A program made the position numbers and the translations under genes. A model generated the notes under the pieces. It saw nothing but the letters and a program-made list of their open reading frames with translations. It was not told the origin of the DNA and made no database searches. A stretch of DNA of 12,797 nt, from the NCBI GenBank assembly GCA_017941505.1, contig JAGAWH010000042.1:1-12797 (forward strand), in the 5' to 3' direction. Source of the stretch: Faecalicoccus sp. Its GTDB lineage: Bacteria; Bacillota_I; Bacilli_A; Erysipelotrichales; Erysipelotrichaceae. Positions 1 through 9,055 of this stretch are shown one piece after another; positions within the stretch are counted from its first letter, which is position 1; every line of letters begins with the position of its first letter.

Positions 1-2
1 CG

Positions 3-146
3 AATAAAGGTTCGATATCCGGCCTTTTCAATCATTCCTATAAAGAAAAGACACAACTTTTCTATAAGTGCTTAGAATCGATCTATAGCGTTTTAAATAA
101 CTCTGCTAATTGTAACGAAAACAAAATGAGTATATTCCGATATTAG
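3..146 (+). CDS. possible 3' end of an unrecognised gene (partial)
   Basis: This frame is open from the left window edge for 47 codons and ends with a TAG stop. The peptide (ends NENKMSIFRY) has a protein-like mix of residues, but I recognise no family or motif. In DNA this AT-rich an open stretch of this length can occur by chance. If real, it would be the only plus-strand gene here and would converge with the aminotransferase remnant. The opposite strand also has a short open stretch running off the same edge (residues resembling GMIEKAGYRTFI), so the assignment is weak. Confidence 0.22.
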   Translation, partial: NKGSISGLFNHSYKEKTQLFYKCLESIYSVLNNSANCNENKMSIFRY

Positions 147-329
147 GTTTGCCTTAGATCACACTTTGGAATACAATTTTTTAATTTCGCTCCTACTTTT
201 TCATCCAAAACGATTATGCCGTTCAAAGCAAAATTGTATGGCAGTCAAGAAGAAAACCTTACAGACATCTTAATACTGATGACAAAGTGTTTAAGAAGTG
301 TATATAATTACATGCATATACAATAATGT
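147..329. other. AT-rich stretch with no supported gene
   Basis: I see no open frame with a plausible start and ribosome site on either strand, no tRNA-like structure and no clear terminator. Short minus-strand fragments (for example around NGIIVLDEKVGAKL) could be the wreck of a gene that once followed the aminotransferase, but they are interrupted by stops and are not identifiable. Confidence 0.4.
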
Positions 330-989
330 TTAATCGCCTAAAATAATATCGCAAATATAATCTACCTCCTCTAACCCCAAAATACCATAAAGAGGTAGTG
401 TGAGAATATGATTTGAAATATGTGAAGCAACTTCAAGCTTCCCTCTTGGATACCTTTTACTATAATCGAAATCACATGTTAGTGGAAAAAAATACTTTCT
501 GGATTCGATTTCTTTAGTTGAAAGCTTATGATAAATTTCATCCCTGTCTAACTTATATGTATCAAAGACAACAGGCATATAAGCATAGTTCGATTCAACA
601 TTCTTTTGTTCATTGCATAATTTAATACCTTTTATCCCAGATAGTCTATTCCTATATCTTTGGACAATCTTTTTCCTCTTTTCAATTTCTTCATTTAGAT
701 GACGTAGATTACATAACCCCATAGCAGCTTGAAATTCGTTCATTTTTGCATTGCCTCCAGCATATGAAACAGTCTCTTTTGCGCGAATCCCAAAATCTTT
801 AATATCATTTATTTGTTCTGTTAATCCACAATCGTTAAAACATAAAGCTCCTCCTTCAATGGTGTGGAATATTTTAGTTGCATGAAAACTGAACATTGAA
901 ACATCTCCAAAGCATCCTGCTGACAAACCTTTATATCTTACACCAAATGCATGGGCAGCATCGTAAATTAGTTTCAGCTGATATTTTTT
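330..989 (-). pseudogene. DegT/DnrJ/EryC1/StrS sugar aminotransferase, C-terminal part (split by IS)
   Basis: This is the C-terminal three quarters of a PLP-dependent sugar aminotransferase, of the kind that makes amino sugars for capsule, O-antigen or other surface glycans. The fragment reads KKYQLKLIYDAAHAFG, the conserved aspartate region that contacts the PLP ring nitrogen. It then reads SFHATKIFHTIEGG, where the Lys of HATK is expected to form the internal aldimine. The usual C-terminal domain follows, with an intact TAA stop at 330. The open frame continues past position 926 up to the IS junction, so an apparent TTG start at 926 is not a real gene start. The N-terminal portion lies beyond the insertion sequence at 2185-2408. 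With its N-terminus gone this piece is almost certainly non-functional. Family assignment is firm; the substrate is unknown. Confidence 0.88.
982..989. repeat. target site duplication, left copy (TATTTTTT)
   Basis: This 8-bp sequence directly abuts the left IS end and is repeated exactly at 2185-2192 beyond the right end. An 8-bp duplication is the size expected for the IS1595 family. Deleting the IS plus one copy restores the aminotransferase frame, which supports these exact boundaries. Confidence 0.88.
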
Positions 990-1014
990 CGCTCTTTTTA
1001 GTTTAATTATTGCT
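990..1014. repeat. IS left terminal inverted repeat
   Basis: It matches the reverse complement of 2160-2184 at 22 of 25 positions; the three mismatches are central (positions 12-14 of the repeat). The transposase TGA stop (1014-1016) lies on its inner edge. Confidence 0.88.
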
Positions 1015-2081
1015 CAGTCTTCTGCAAAGATACCGTACCGATACTCATAGTAGGCTTCTTTCAGTGAAATAGGCATATCTACCATGATTAGTTCTGCATG
1101 TGTAAGATATTCTCCCTGGTTCAATACATTGAACAAAGCTTCGGTTAGCTCTTTACGCTCGTACTGCCTTTTCATCTTTTTGAGGAGCTGATAGAAGTCC
1201 ATGTATCCCTGCTGGTATCTGGTACCAACTCCGTGCTTAGACTTCATATTGGTACGGTAATTCTCAATCAGTTCGTTTACGTCACCGAGACTATTTCCCA
1301 TTGGAGTGGTATAACACTTCTTATCTGGCTTTACCGGGATTCTGTCACTTACGGCTCCTAGATTATTGCTGAGAGGCTGAAAACATGATTTTGAATCTGA
1401 GACAAGGATCGACACCTTTTCTAAGCTATCAGAAATTTTCATGTACTTATCGATAGATTCTGGCCCTAGACCAACGATACGCATAATTGTCTCATCATTT
1501 TCATCAATGGCACAGGCTATACACACCTTGTGGTGGCTGATACCTTTTAATGAAGACTTTGAACCGCGGGTTTTACTAAATCTAGGCATTTTATCAGGCT
1601 TTGTCCCCTTTAAATTGATGCTGAAGTAAGCTCCATCAACCTCAGTCAGACCAGATAATTTACTTTGTTCAAGAATATCACTGGCTGCCTTGTTCAATTT
1701 ATGACGCATGTAGAAGCACGTGGTGATGCTGAGCCCAGTCTGATACGATTCCTCCTTGAGCGGTACACGTGCAATTTCACAGTCAATGAACTTCATCCAG
1801 GTATCTTTAGAGATACGGCTGCGGTAGAGGATAGAATTATTAGTAACGCCAAAAGTCTTTCCACAATCCTTGCACATGAATCTCTGCCTGCCATTCTTGT
1901 CCGTTCCATTTTTCTTGAAATGAATGGAGCCACAGTGAGGACAACACACTATCTCATAGTCATCGGAATCAAGCGACTGTGTTTTCTCCTTAAATAGATT
2001 TTCCAATGTTTCGATCAGTTTACGGATTGACTTTGGATCTTCTTTAGACAGCTGTTTAATAATCGATTGATATTTTTCCAT
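1014..2081 (-). CDS. transposase, IS1595-like, zinc-ribbon plus DDE domain
   Basis: This is the transposase of the surrounding insertion sequence, responsible for end cutting and joining. Numbered from the chosen start, an N-terminal zinc ribbon spans about residues 45-78 with paired cysteines (CPHC and CKDC). A helix-turn-helix-like region follows at about 110-135. The DDE-type core shows TEVDGAYF (first Asp near 149), VSDSK (second Asp near 229) and a NELIENY segment near 270 that probably supplies the third acidic residue. I chose the ATG at 2081 because GAAGG sits 8 nt upstream. An in-frame ATG 15 nt earlier (2096) lacks such a site but would add only five residues. The gene is intact, with no frameshift. 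The general class is firm; IS1595 is my best family call, and a related zinc-ribbon DDE family is the alternative. Confidence 0.85.
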   Translation of the reverse strand: MEKYQSIIKQLSKEDPKSIRKLIETLENLFKEKTQSLDSDDYEIVCCPHCGSIHFKKNGTDKNGRQRFMCKDCGKTFGVTNNSILYRSRISKDTWMKFIDCEIARVPLKEESYQTGLSITTCFYMRHKLNKAASDILEQSKLSGLTEVDGAYFSINLKGTKPDKMPRFSKTRGSKSSLKGISHHKVCIACAIDENDETIMRIVGLGPESIDKYMKISDSLEKVSILVSDSKSCFQPLSNNLGAVSDRIPVKPDKKCYTTPMGNSLGDVNELIENYRTNMKSKHGVGTRYQQGYMDFYQLLKKMKRQYERKELTEALFNVLNQGEYLTHAELIMVDMPISLKEAYYEYRYGIFAED

Positions 2082-2159
2082 ATGTAGTACCTTCATTTCT
2101 GTTTCTACATACAGAATATCTATTAAACCAGCACCATCAATGTCACATTATTGAGAACC

Positions 2160-2184
2160 AGCAATAATTATGTTAAAAAGAGCG
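2160..2184. repeat. IS right terminal inverted repeat
   Basis: This is the partner of 990-1014, with 22 of 25 matches as an inverted repeat. It lies upstream of the transposase, so any transposase promoter would be between here and about 2100; I did not find a convincing one. Confidence 0.88.
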
Positions 2185-2192
2185 TATTTTTT
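2185..2192. repeat. target site duplication, right copy (TATTTTTT)
   Basis: This is an exact copy of 982-989 directly outside the right IS end. Together they mark the insertion point inside the aminotransferase KKY codons. Confidence 0.88.
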
Positions 2193-2408
2193 TGCTATTT
2201 TCTCTAACTCTTCTACATTGCATATATTTCCAAATACATGTACTGGCAATATTCCAACCGTTTTGTCATTGATTAGCCTCTCAATACAATTAACATCAAT
2301 CGTATAATCATTTTCATTTATATCGCAAAAAACAGGAATTAGGTTTTTTCGAATTATTGCATTAGTAGTCGAAGCAAAAGTAAATGGAGTTGTGATAATT
2401 TCACTGCC
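2185..2408 (-). pseudogene. DegT/DnrJ/EryC1/StrS aminotransferase, internal N-proximal fragment
   Basis: This piece precedes the C-terminal fragment at 330-989. It reads GSEIITTPFTFASTTNAI, then PVFCDIN, then GILPVHVFGN and ends LEKIAKKY at the IS junction. These are conserved landmarks of the PLP-binding domain of this family. An in-frame TAA (2409-2411) lies directly before GSE, and no family-like sequence precedes it. About 70-90 residues of the usual N-terminus are therefore missing, including the segment with the conserved Gly-Thr of the PLP phosphate site. Joined with the other piece across one target-site copy, 291 codons plus the stop remain, against roughly 370-390 in complete members. 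The gene was probably dead before the IS arrived. Confidence 0.85.
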
Positions 2409-2511
2409 TTATATTCTGCTTTTTCTACCGTATATCTTAAATATCCATATAGATCCACAAGCTGTCTGCTGATTCTCTCCAGTAATCACTGAAGCTTTTA
2501 ATACAAACTTT

Positions 2512-3441
2512 TTAACTGATAGTATCCGGTTTTACGTCTGCCGTTTTCAGTTCTGGCTGTTCAATTTGATTATCACTTTTTTGACGCTTCAATAATTCAA
2601 ATTTCAATGCCTTTACCGGGCAGGCCTTGACGCACTCACCGCAGCGGATACATTCTGCACTGTTTGGTGTCATCGTTGGATTTACATTCATCTTACATGT
2701 TCTTGTGCAAAGACCGCAATCGATACATTTTTCTTCATCGTAAGACATTTTCAACAGAGAAACCTTCTGGAACAATGCATAGAAAGCTCCAAGCGGGCAT
2801 ACATATTTGCAGAAAGGACGATAGATAAAGATGGATGCCACTACGCAGCCAATCAAAATCGCAAACTTCCACTGGAATAACCATCCAATTGCCCCACGTA
2901 AACCGCTGTTTAGCAGCACCAGAGGAATACCACCCTCCAGGGTTCCTACCGGGCAGACATATTTACAGAAGAACGGATCGCCTGTTCCCAATTCACTTCT
3001 CCAGAAAAACGATAACCCAAATACAAATACAAATAAGAAAACGTATTTACCATAACGTAAAACTTTGTCCAATTTCTCCGGTACGGTAAGCTTTGGAGTC
3101 GGAATCTTATACAGCAATTCCTGAATTAATCCAAATAAACATAACCATCCGCAGATAAAACGCCCTACAATTAAACCGATCAGAGCAAGATATCCAACCA
3201 CATAGAAGGCAAACTTTCTTTGTCTTCCATCAAATATTGCCTGCATCGATCCAATCGGACAGGCTCCAAGAGCCCCCGGACACGAATAACAATTCATTCC
3301 CGGAACACAGAACTTCTTTAAAGATCCGGTATAAATTGTACCACCAGTAAATCCTTGAACATACCCATTTGACAGTGCACCCCATCCTGCTTGAACTATT
3401 TTTCTAAGTCGGGCATGTTTCTTTATATCTTCTTTAGCCAA
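2512..3441 (-). CDS. NapH/YccM-like membrane 4Fe-4S electron-transfer protein
   Basis: A polytopic membrane protein of 309 residues expected to carry electrons between cytoplasmic donors and the membrane or its outer face. Cys-rich motifs recur: CYSCPGALGACPIG near 51-64, CGWLC at 97-101, FCKYVCPVG near 158-166 and FCKYVCPLG near 210-218. They are separated by hydrophobic spans at about 78-110, 132-148 and 190-208. Two classic ferredoxin sites close the protein: Cys239/242/245/249 and Cys264/267/270/274 followed by Pro. The frame is open further upstream (to 3513), but that part overlaps a small gene in another frame. I prefer the TTG at 3441, which overlaps the upstream stop by 8 nt with a GGAG about 10 nt before it. 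The call is by architecture (NapH, NosR C-terminus, YccM); no specific substrate can be named. It is the last gene of the tlpA-type operon. Confidence 0.85.
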   Translation of the reverse strand: MAKEDIKKHARLRKIVQAGWGALSNGYVQGFTGGTIYTGSLKKFCVPGMNCYSCPGALGACPIGSMQAIFDGRQRKFAFYVVGYLALIGLIVGRFICGWLCLFGLIQELLYKIPTPKLTVPEKLDKVLRYGKYVFLFVFVFGLSFFWRSELGTGDPFFCKYVCPVGTLEGGIPLVLLNSGLRGAIGWLFQWKFAILIGCVVASIFIYRPFCKYVCPLGAFYALFQKVSLLKMSYDEEKCIDCGLCTRTCKMNVNPTMTPNSAECIRCGECVKACPVKALKFELLKRQKSDNQIEQPELKTADVKPDTIS

Positions 3442-3586
3442 TTCCGATACACTCCATACAGATGTTTGCAGCTTTACGATGAACGCTCTTCGTCTCACCG
3501 CGCTGAATACCAAAAACTAAAGATGCTGCTGCAAGACCAATCAAAAGAAATGTTACATATCGGGGTACTGATTTTTCTTTTTTCAT
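3434..3586 (-). CDS. CD1871A-like single-span CXXC motif protein, 50 aa
   Basis: A small membrane protein easily missed by length cut-offs. It has a positively charged start (MKKEKSVPRY), one hydrophobic helix at about residues 11-28, an RGE motif near 29-31, and a short tail ending NICMECIGIG that holds the CxxC pair (Cys43, Cys46). From memory this matches the CD1871A family of CXXC proteins in Clostridia, whose biochemical role is not known to me. The ATG lies 7 nt after the lipoprotein stop, and its own stop overlaps the start of the 4Fe-4S protein, so the three genes are likely translated together. The two cysteines next to a thioredoxin-type lipoprotein and an iron-sulfur protein suggest a thiol-disulfide relay (inference). 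Confidence 0.78.
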   Translation of the reverse strand: MKKEKSVPRYVTFLLIGLAAASLVFGIQRGETKSVHRKAANICMECIGIG

Positions 3587-3593
3587 AATTCTT

Positions 3594-4673
3594 TTATTCC
3601 GCCTTTTCGATTGCTTTCTCAACGATTCTGATCCATTCATCCTGGCCGCGTGAACCCATGATCGGATCTGTTAACAAGTTACCCTTTGAATCTACGATGT
3701 AAGTTGTTGGATAAGCTGTTATTGCGGTATGCTTTAATACTTCCTGTGTCGAAATAAGAATCGGATATTTCACACCGGTATCTTCAATAATCGCACGTGC
3801 ATCTTCTACCAGATCTTCCTGAATCTTATCATCTTCATCCATGATATCAGAGGCTAAGCCAACAACTGCTACACCCTGATCTTTATATTGTTCACTAAGT
3901 TCCTGAAGGAACGGCATTTCTATAATACAAGGACCGCAGAAGGTTCCCCAGAAGTTTAAAACCGTAACCTTATTGTCCTGGACATAATCACCAAGACGAA
4001 CATCTTTTCCATCCAGATCTTTGATCTGCATATCCATTAGTGCAGCTGAATCTACATTATCTGCACTCGGAAGCTCAGGTAAAGTAAGATCGGTGAATTC
4101 AACGTTATCGAGTGCACCATCTGTTTTACCAAGGTATTCGATAAATTTCTCGCGATTCTCTTCGGTAATCCCCGGAAACATGAGCTCAGTTACTTTATCC
4201 GGATCTGCCTTATATGGATCATTTATATAAACTCCGTAATAATGCAGCGTTCCATTTGTGCCCAGATAATGAATCATATCCTCAGTTATACCCTCACTTT
4301 CGGATATAAGCTCAGATACATCTATCTCTTCACGATAGGCAATGATATTAATTAAATCCGCATTGCTGACATTAGGATCATCTCCATCTTTTAATGACAG
4401 CTTACCATACGCAAATTCCATTTGTGTAAAGCCTAGGAAAACTAAGTCATCTTCTACTTCTTTTAAACTGTCCGGTAAGGTCATTTTAAAACCAAATGTA
4501 GGTGCTTCAATAACTCCGTCTTTAGGATCAATCGCAAACGGTCCGATATTGCTGCTACCATCATCTGTTTTTTCTGAAGTATCTTCACTGTTGTTTCCCC
4601 CCGACTGTGAGTTGGAACATCCACTCAATATCATTGATAGAGCTACAAACAATGTGACCAAAAACTTTTTCAT
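3594..4673 (-). CDS. lipoprotein with C-terminal TlpA/ResA-type thioredoxin domain
   Basis: An exported thiol-disulfide oxidoreductase of 359 residues. The N-terminus is a lipoprotein signal (MKKFLVTLFVALSMILSGC), with Cys19 as the predicted lipidated residue, then a Ser/Gly/Asn/Asp-rich linker to about 45. Residues about 50-205 form a domain I do not recognise. The thioredoxin fold follows from about 213: FWGTFCGPC with the active-site pair Cys246/Cys249, the LASD strand near 273-276, and the cis-proline region AYPTTYIVD (Pro322). Such proteins usually reduce disulfides outside the membrane, for example in cytochrome c maturation or on other exported targets. No ccdA-type reductant gene is adjacent; the CXXC and NapH-like genes just downstream could fill that role. 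AAGGAG sits 9 nt before the ATG. The domain call is firm; the physiological substrate is unknown. Confidence 0.9.
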   Translation of the reverse strand: MKKFLVTLFVALSMILSGCSNSQSGGNNSEDTSEKTDDGSSNIGPFAIDPKDGVIEAPTFGFKMTLPDSLKEVEDDLVFLGFTQMEFAYGKLSLKDGDDPNVSNADLINIIAYREEIDVSELISESEGITEDMIHYLGTNGTLHYYGVYINDPYKADPDKVTELMFPGITEENREKFIEYLGKTDGALDNVEFTDLTLPELPSADNVDSAALMDMQIKDLDGKDVRLGDYVQDNKVTVLNFWGTFCGPCIIEMPFLQELSEQYKDQGVAVVGLASDIMDEDDKIQEDLVEDARAIIEDTGVKYPILISTQEVLKHTAITAYPTTYIVDSKGNLLTDPIMGSRGQDEWIRIVEKAIEKAE

Positions 4674-4701
4674 AGATTCTTTCTCCTTATTGATCTATAA
4701 A

Positions 4702-4718
4702 ATCAAATTAGGTTTGAT
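4702..4718. promoter_or_regulatory. candidate operator or promoter region of the lipoprotein operon
   Basis: A perfect 6-5-6 inverted repeat (ATCAAA, 5 nt, TTTGAT) lies about 30 bp upstream of the lipoprotein start. On the minus strand a TTGTAT box (4717-4722) and a TATAGA box (4694-4699) are spaced by 17 bp around it. That promoter would start transcription inside the ribosome site, so it may not be the real one. The palindrome could be a repressor site or chance in AT-rich DNA. Confidence 0.35.
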
Positions 4719-4719
4719 A

Positions 4720-4825
4720 CAAAAATAAAGACCCAAGGCATTGTGATGTATGGATTACATCACAATGGAATACTCCTTTCCTGTAAAGCTTAAATGGAAT
4801 AGTTTGTTGTATTCTGGGTCTTTAT
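4720..4825 (-). terminator. atp operon terminator within a three-way-junction RNA element
   Basis: On the minus strand an 11-base arm (ATAAAGACCCA, 4815-4825) pairs perfectly with TGGGTCTTTAT (4725-4735), immediately followed by a run of T. This is the form of a rho-independent terminator for the ATP synthase operon ending at 4849. The 79 bases between the arms are not a simple loop. They can form a 6-bp stem (4768-4773 with 4809-4814) capped by a 4-bp TTCC/GGAA stem, and an 11-bp hairpin (4739-4749 with 4757-4767). All meet at a junction with only three unpaired bases. Terminator function is likely; any sensing or RNA role is inference. Confidence 0.7.
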
Positions 4826-4848
4826 ATAAATGAATTACTTACATCAAA

Positions 4849-6653
<1,805 letters not shown>

Positions 6654-6661
6654 TTACCTCC

Positions 6662-7516
6662 TTAAGCAAGTGCATTGGCACCGCCGACGATTTCGGTGAT
6701 TTCCTGTGTAATAGCAGCCTGACGAGCCTGGTTGAACTGGAATTCCAAATCTCTTTGCAGTTCATCGGCATTATCAGTAGCGGATTCCATCGCCATTCTT
6801 CGAGAAGCCTGTTCACTGGTCTTTGACTCTAAATAACGAGAATAAATCAATGATTTAGAAACCATTGGGACCACTACGGACATCATTTTATCTTCAGACG
6901 GTTCGAAAATCGTTTGCGCATGTATTCCTTTATGTTCTTCCCTTTCATCCGGATGAATCGGGAGAATTGTCTCCATAGTAGGAACAAATGTCAGGGTGTT
7001 TTTGAAATGCGTATACAATACTTTAATGGAGGAAATCTCTTTCTTTTCAAAAAGATCTAAAGCTTCCTGCATCTTTTCAGAAAGTGCTTCATAAGAAATA
7101 TCTTCATGTAAATCCGGAAGTTCATCCTCAATCGTATATTGACCCTTACGGGCACGAAGCCAGTTTACACCCCGTATACCGACCATAACTATTCTATCAT
7201 CCGGCTTGATATCGGATTGGACCATACGATAGACATTGGCATTATATGCACCACATAATCCCATATCACTGGTAATCACAAAAACATAAGCCGGTTTCCC
7301 TTCGTTTTCCTGCAAATAGATATTTGATGTACTGGACTCTTCCAATACGGCTGTTAATAATCTTTGCAAGGATTCGGAATAAGGGCGGTTGTTCTCCATT
7401 GCGTTTTTTTGTTTCGTCAGCTTAGAACTGGCAACCAGCTGCATTGCCCGGGTAATCTTTTTCGTTGAGTTAACGGAAGCAATACGCGCCTGTATAGCCT
7501 GTCGAGACTGAGCCAT
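6662..7516 (-). CDS. atpG: F-type ATP synthase gamma subunit
   Basis: The central rotor shaft of F1. At 284 residues its length is typical. The N-terminal helix begins MAQSRQAIQARI, followed by STKKITRAMQLVASSKL. The C-terminal helix holds RRMAMESATDNADEL and RQAAITQEITEIVGGANAL, the strongly conserved gamma signature. The Rossmann-like middle includes VITSDMGLCGAYN. The start lies only 2 nt after the atpA stop, so translation is probably coupled, with the AGGT ribosome site inside the end of atpA. Confidence 0.98.
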   Translation of the reverse strand: MAQSRQAIQARIASVNSTKKITRAMQLVASSKLTKQKNAMENNRPYSESLQRLLTAVLEESSTSNIYLQENEGKPAYVFVITSDMGLCGAYNANVYRMVQSDIKPDDRIVMVGIRGVNWLRARKGQYTIEDELPDLHEDISYEALSEKMQEALDLFEKKEISSIKVLYTHFKNTLTFVPTMETILPIHPDEREEHKGIHAQTIFEPSEDKMMSVVVPMVSKSLIYSRYLESKTSEQASRRMAMESATDNADELQRDLEFQFNQARQAAITQEITEIVGGANALA

Positions 7517-7518
7517 AA

Positions 7519-9039
7519 TTAATTACCTGCCGCAAAGAAAGATTTGGACCAGGCTTCAATAGCCGTTTTCATCTGTGCTTCCAGTTCATCGTCCAGTACT
7601 TTCTTTGATTCAATCTGGTCAAAAATATATGGATACTCACGGTGAACAAAATCTAACATTCCTTTTTCAAATTCCTGTACCTTATCCACATCAACAGGTT
7701 TGAGGTATTTATTCTTTGCAGCATACAAAGATAATACCTGTTCGCCAACTGACATCGGTGAATATTGCTTCTGAATCAAAAGCTGGGTTAAGCGTGCACC
7801 GTGATCCAAAACTTCTTTTGTGGAAGCATCCAGATCGGAACCGAATTTTGAGAAAGCTTCCATTTCACGGTATTGCGCCAGTTCCAGTTTTAATGAACCG
7901 GAAACCTGTTTCATCGCTTTGATCTGGGCAGCAGAACCTACACGGGATACAGACAAGCCGGAGTCAACGGAAGGACGAATACCGGCATTAAACATGTCAT
8001 TCTTTAAGAAAATCTGACCATCTGTAATCGAAATAACATTGGTCGGAATATATGCGGAGATGTCGCCGGCCTGGGTTTCAATGATCGGAAGAGCAGTTAA
8101 AGAACCACCGTTTCCATAGTTTTCATTCAAGCGGGCTGCACGCTCCAGTAATCTGGAATGCAGATAGAATACATCACCTGGATATGCTTCACGTCCAGGA
8201 GGACGTCTTAACAGCAGGGACATAGTACGATATGCCACCGCATGCTTGGACAGGTCATCATAAACAATTAATACATCCTGTCCTTGTTCCATCCATTCTT
8301 CACCAATTGCGCATCCGGCATATGGTGCAAGATATTGTAACGGAGCCGGTTCACTTGCGGTTGAAACAACGATGGTCGTATATTTCATCGCATCGTGCTG
8401 TTTCAATTTTTCTACAATCTGGGCAACCGTACTTGCTTTCTGTCCGATTGCGACATAAATACATTTAACGTTTGTATCTTTTTGATTGATGATCGTATCA
8501 ATTGCGATTGCGGTCTTACCGGTCTGTCTGTCACCGATGATCAACTCACGCTGACCACGTCCAACCGGAATCATAGAATCGATGATCTTCAACCCTGTCT
8601 GTAAAGGAACGGATACACTCTTACGGGTCATAACACCCGGAGCAACACGTTCAACAGGACGGGTACGGTCTGTTTCAATCGGAGCTCCGCCGTCAATTGC
8701 CTGTCCTAAGGAATTGACTACACGTCCGATCAATGCATCTCCTACCGGAACCTCTACGATATGTCCGGTACGCTTTACTAAGTCACCTTCTTTGATATCA
8801 TAATTATCGCCCATCAAAACGACACCTACATGATCATCTTCAAGGTTCATAACCATACCGTAGACATCATGTGGGAATATCAAAAGCTCACTCATCATCG
8901 CATTGCGTAAACCGTATACTGTAGAAATACCATCACCGATACTAAGTACTGTTCCGCTCTCATTCATTTCGATATCTTGATCGATATTTTCAATTTGAGC
9001 TTTAATCAGTTTACTGATCTCAGCGGGATTTAAACTCAT
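7519..9039 (-). CDS. atpA: F-type ATP synthase alpha subunit
   Basis: The non-catalytic nucleotide-binding subunit that alternates with beta in the F1 hexamer. At 506 residues it is full length. Walker A is GDRQTGKT (169-176), [16 protein letters not shown] carries the Walker B acid, [23 protein letters not shown] is the alpha signature, and [13 protein letters not shown] supplies the arginine finger toward the beta active site. The N-terminal helix that binds delta is present. A GCAGGTGAT ribosome site precedes the ATG within the 16-nt gap after atpH. Confidence 0.99.
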   Translation of the reverse strand: MSLNPAEISKLIKAQIENIDQDIEMNESGTVLSIGDGISTVYGLRNAMMSELLIFPHDVYGMVMNLEDDHVGVVLMGDNYDIKEGDLVKRTGHIVEVPVGDALIGRVVNSLGQAIDGGAPIETDRTRPVERVAPGVMTRKSVSVPLQTGLKIIDSMIPVGRGQRELIIGDRQTGKTAIAIDTIINQKDTNVKCIYVAIGQKASTVAQIVEKLKQHDAMKYTTIVVSTASEPAPLQYLAPYAGCAIGEEWMEQGQDVLIVYDDLSKHAVAYRTMSLLLRRPPGREAYPGDVFYLHSRLLERAARLNENYGNGGSLTALPIIETQAGDISAYIPTNVISITDGQIFLKNDMFNAGIRPSVDSGLSVSRVGSAAQIKAMKQVSGSLKLELAQYREMEAFSKFGSDLDASTKEVLDHGARLTQLLIQKQYSPMSVGEQVLSLYAAKNKYLKPVDVDKVQEFEKGMLDFVHREYPYIFDQIESKKVLDDELEAQMKTAIEAWSKSFFAAGN

Positions 9040-9055
9040 AGTATCACCTGCAATT

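Larger units (their letters stand above)
990..2184 (-). mobile_element. complete insertion sequence, IS1595-like, 1195 bp
   Basis: This is a full insertion sequence carrying one transposase gene that nearly fills it. The ends are a pair of 25-bp imperfect inverted repeats: 11 identical bases beginning CGCTCTTTTTA, three mismatches, then 11 identical bases (TAATTATTGCT). It is flanked by an exact 8-bp direct repeat, TATTTTTT. The transposase stop overlaps the left inverted repeat, and about 100 bp of leader separates its start from the right end. Intact repeats, an exact duplication and an open transposase frame suggest a recent and possibly still active insertion. Family placement rests on the transposase type plus duplication length and is less certain than the boundaries. 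Confidence 0.88.

Noticed and set aside
330..926. A complete 198-residue gene starting at TTG 926
   Set aside because: Family-conserved sequence (YDAAHAFG) continues upstream in the same frame to the IS junction, so this is a fragment and not a gene with its own start.
1441..1997. Plus-strand open frames opposite the transposase
   Set aside because: They lie wholly within the transposase on the other strand, have no ribosome site and no family-like sequence.
2470..2515. Possible terminator after the 4Fe-4S gene
   Set aside because: Only a 4-bp CAGT/ACTG pairing is present and no T-run follows, so I see no terminator there.
3442..3513. Longer N-terminus for the 4Fe-4S protein
   Set aside because: It overlaps the CD1871A-like gene, whose sequence is recognisable, and the extra residues look like an out-of-frame reading of it.
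4725..4825. MITE with target duplication
   Set aside because: The 11-bp terminal inverted repeats are perfect, but I found no convincing flanking direct repeat and no second copy in the window, so it is kept as a structured terminator element.
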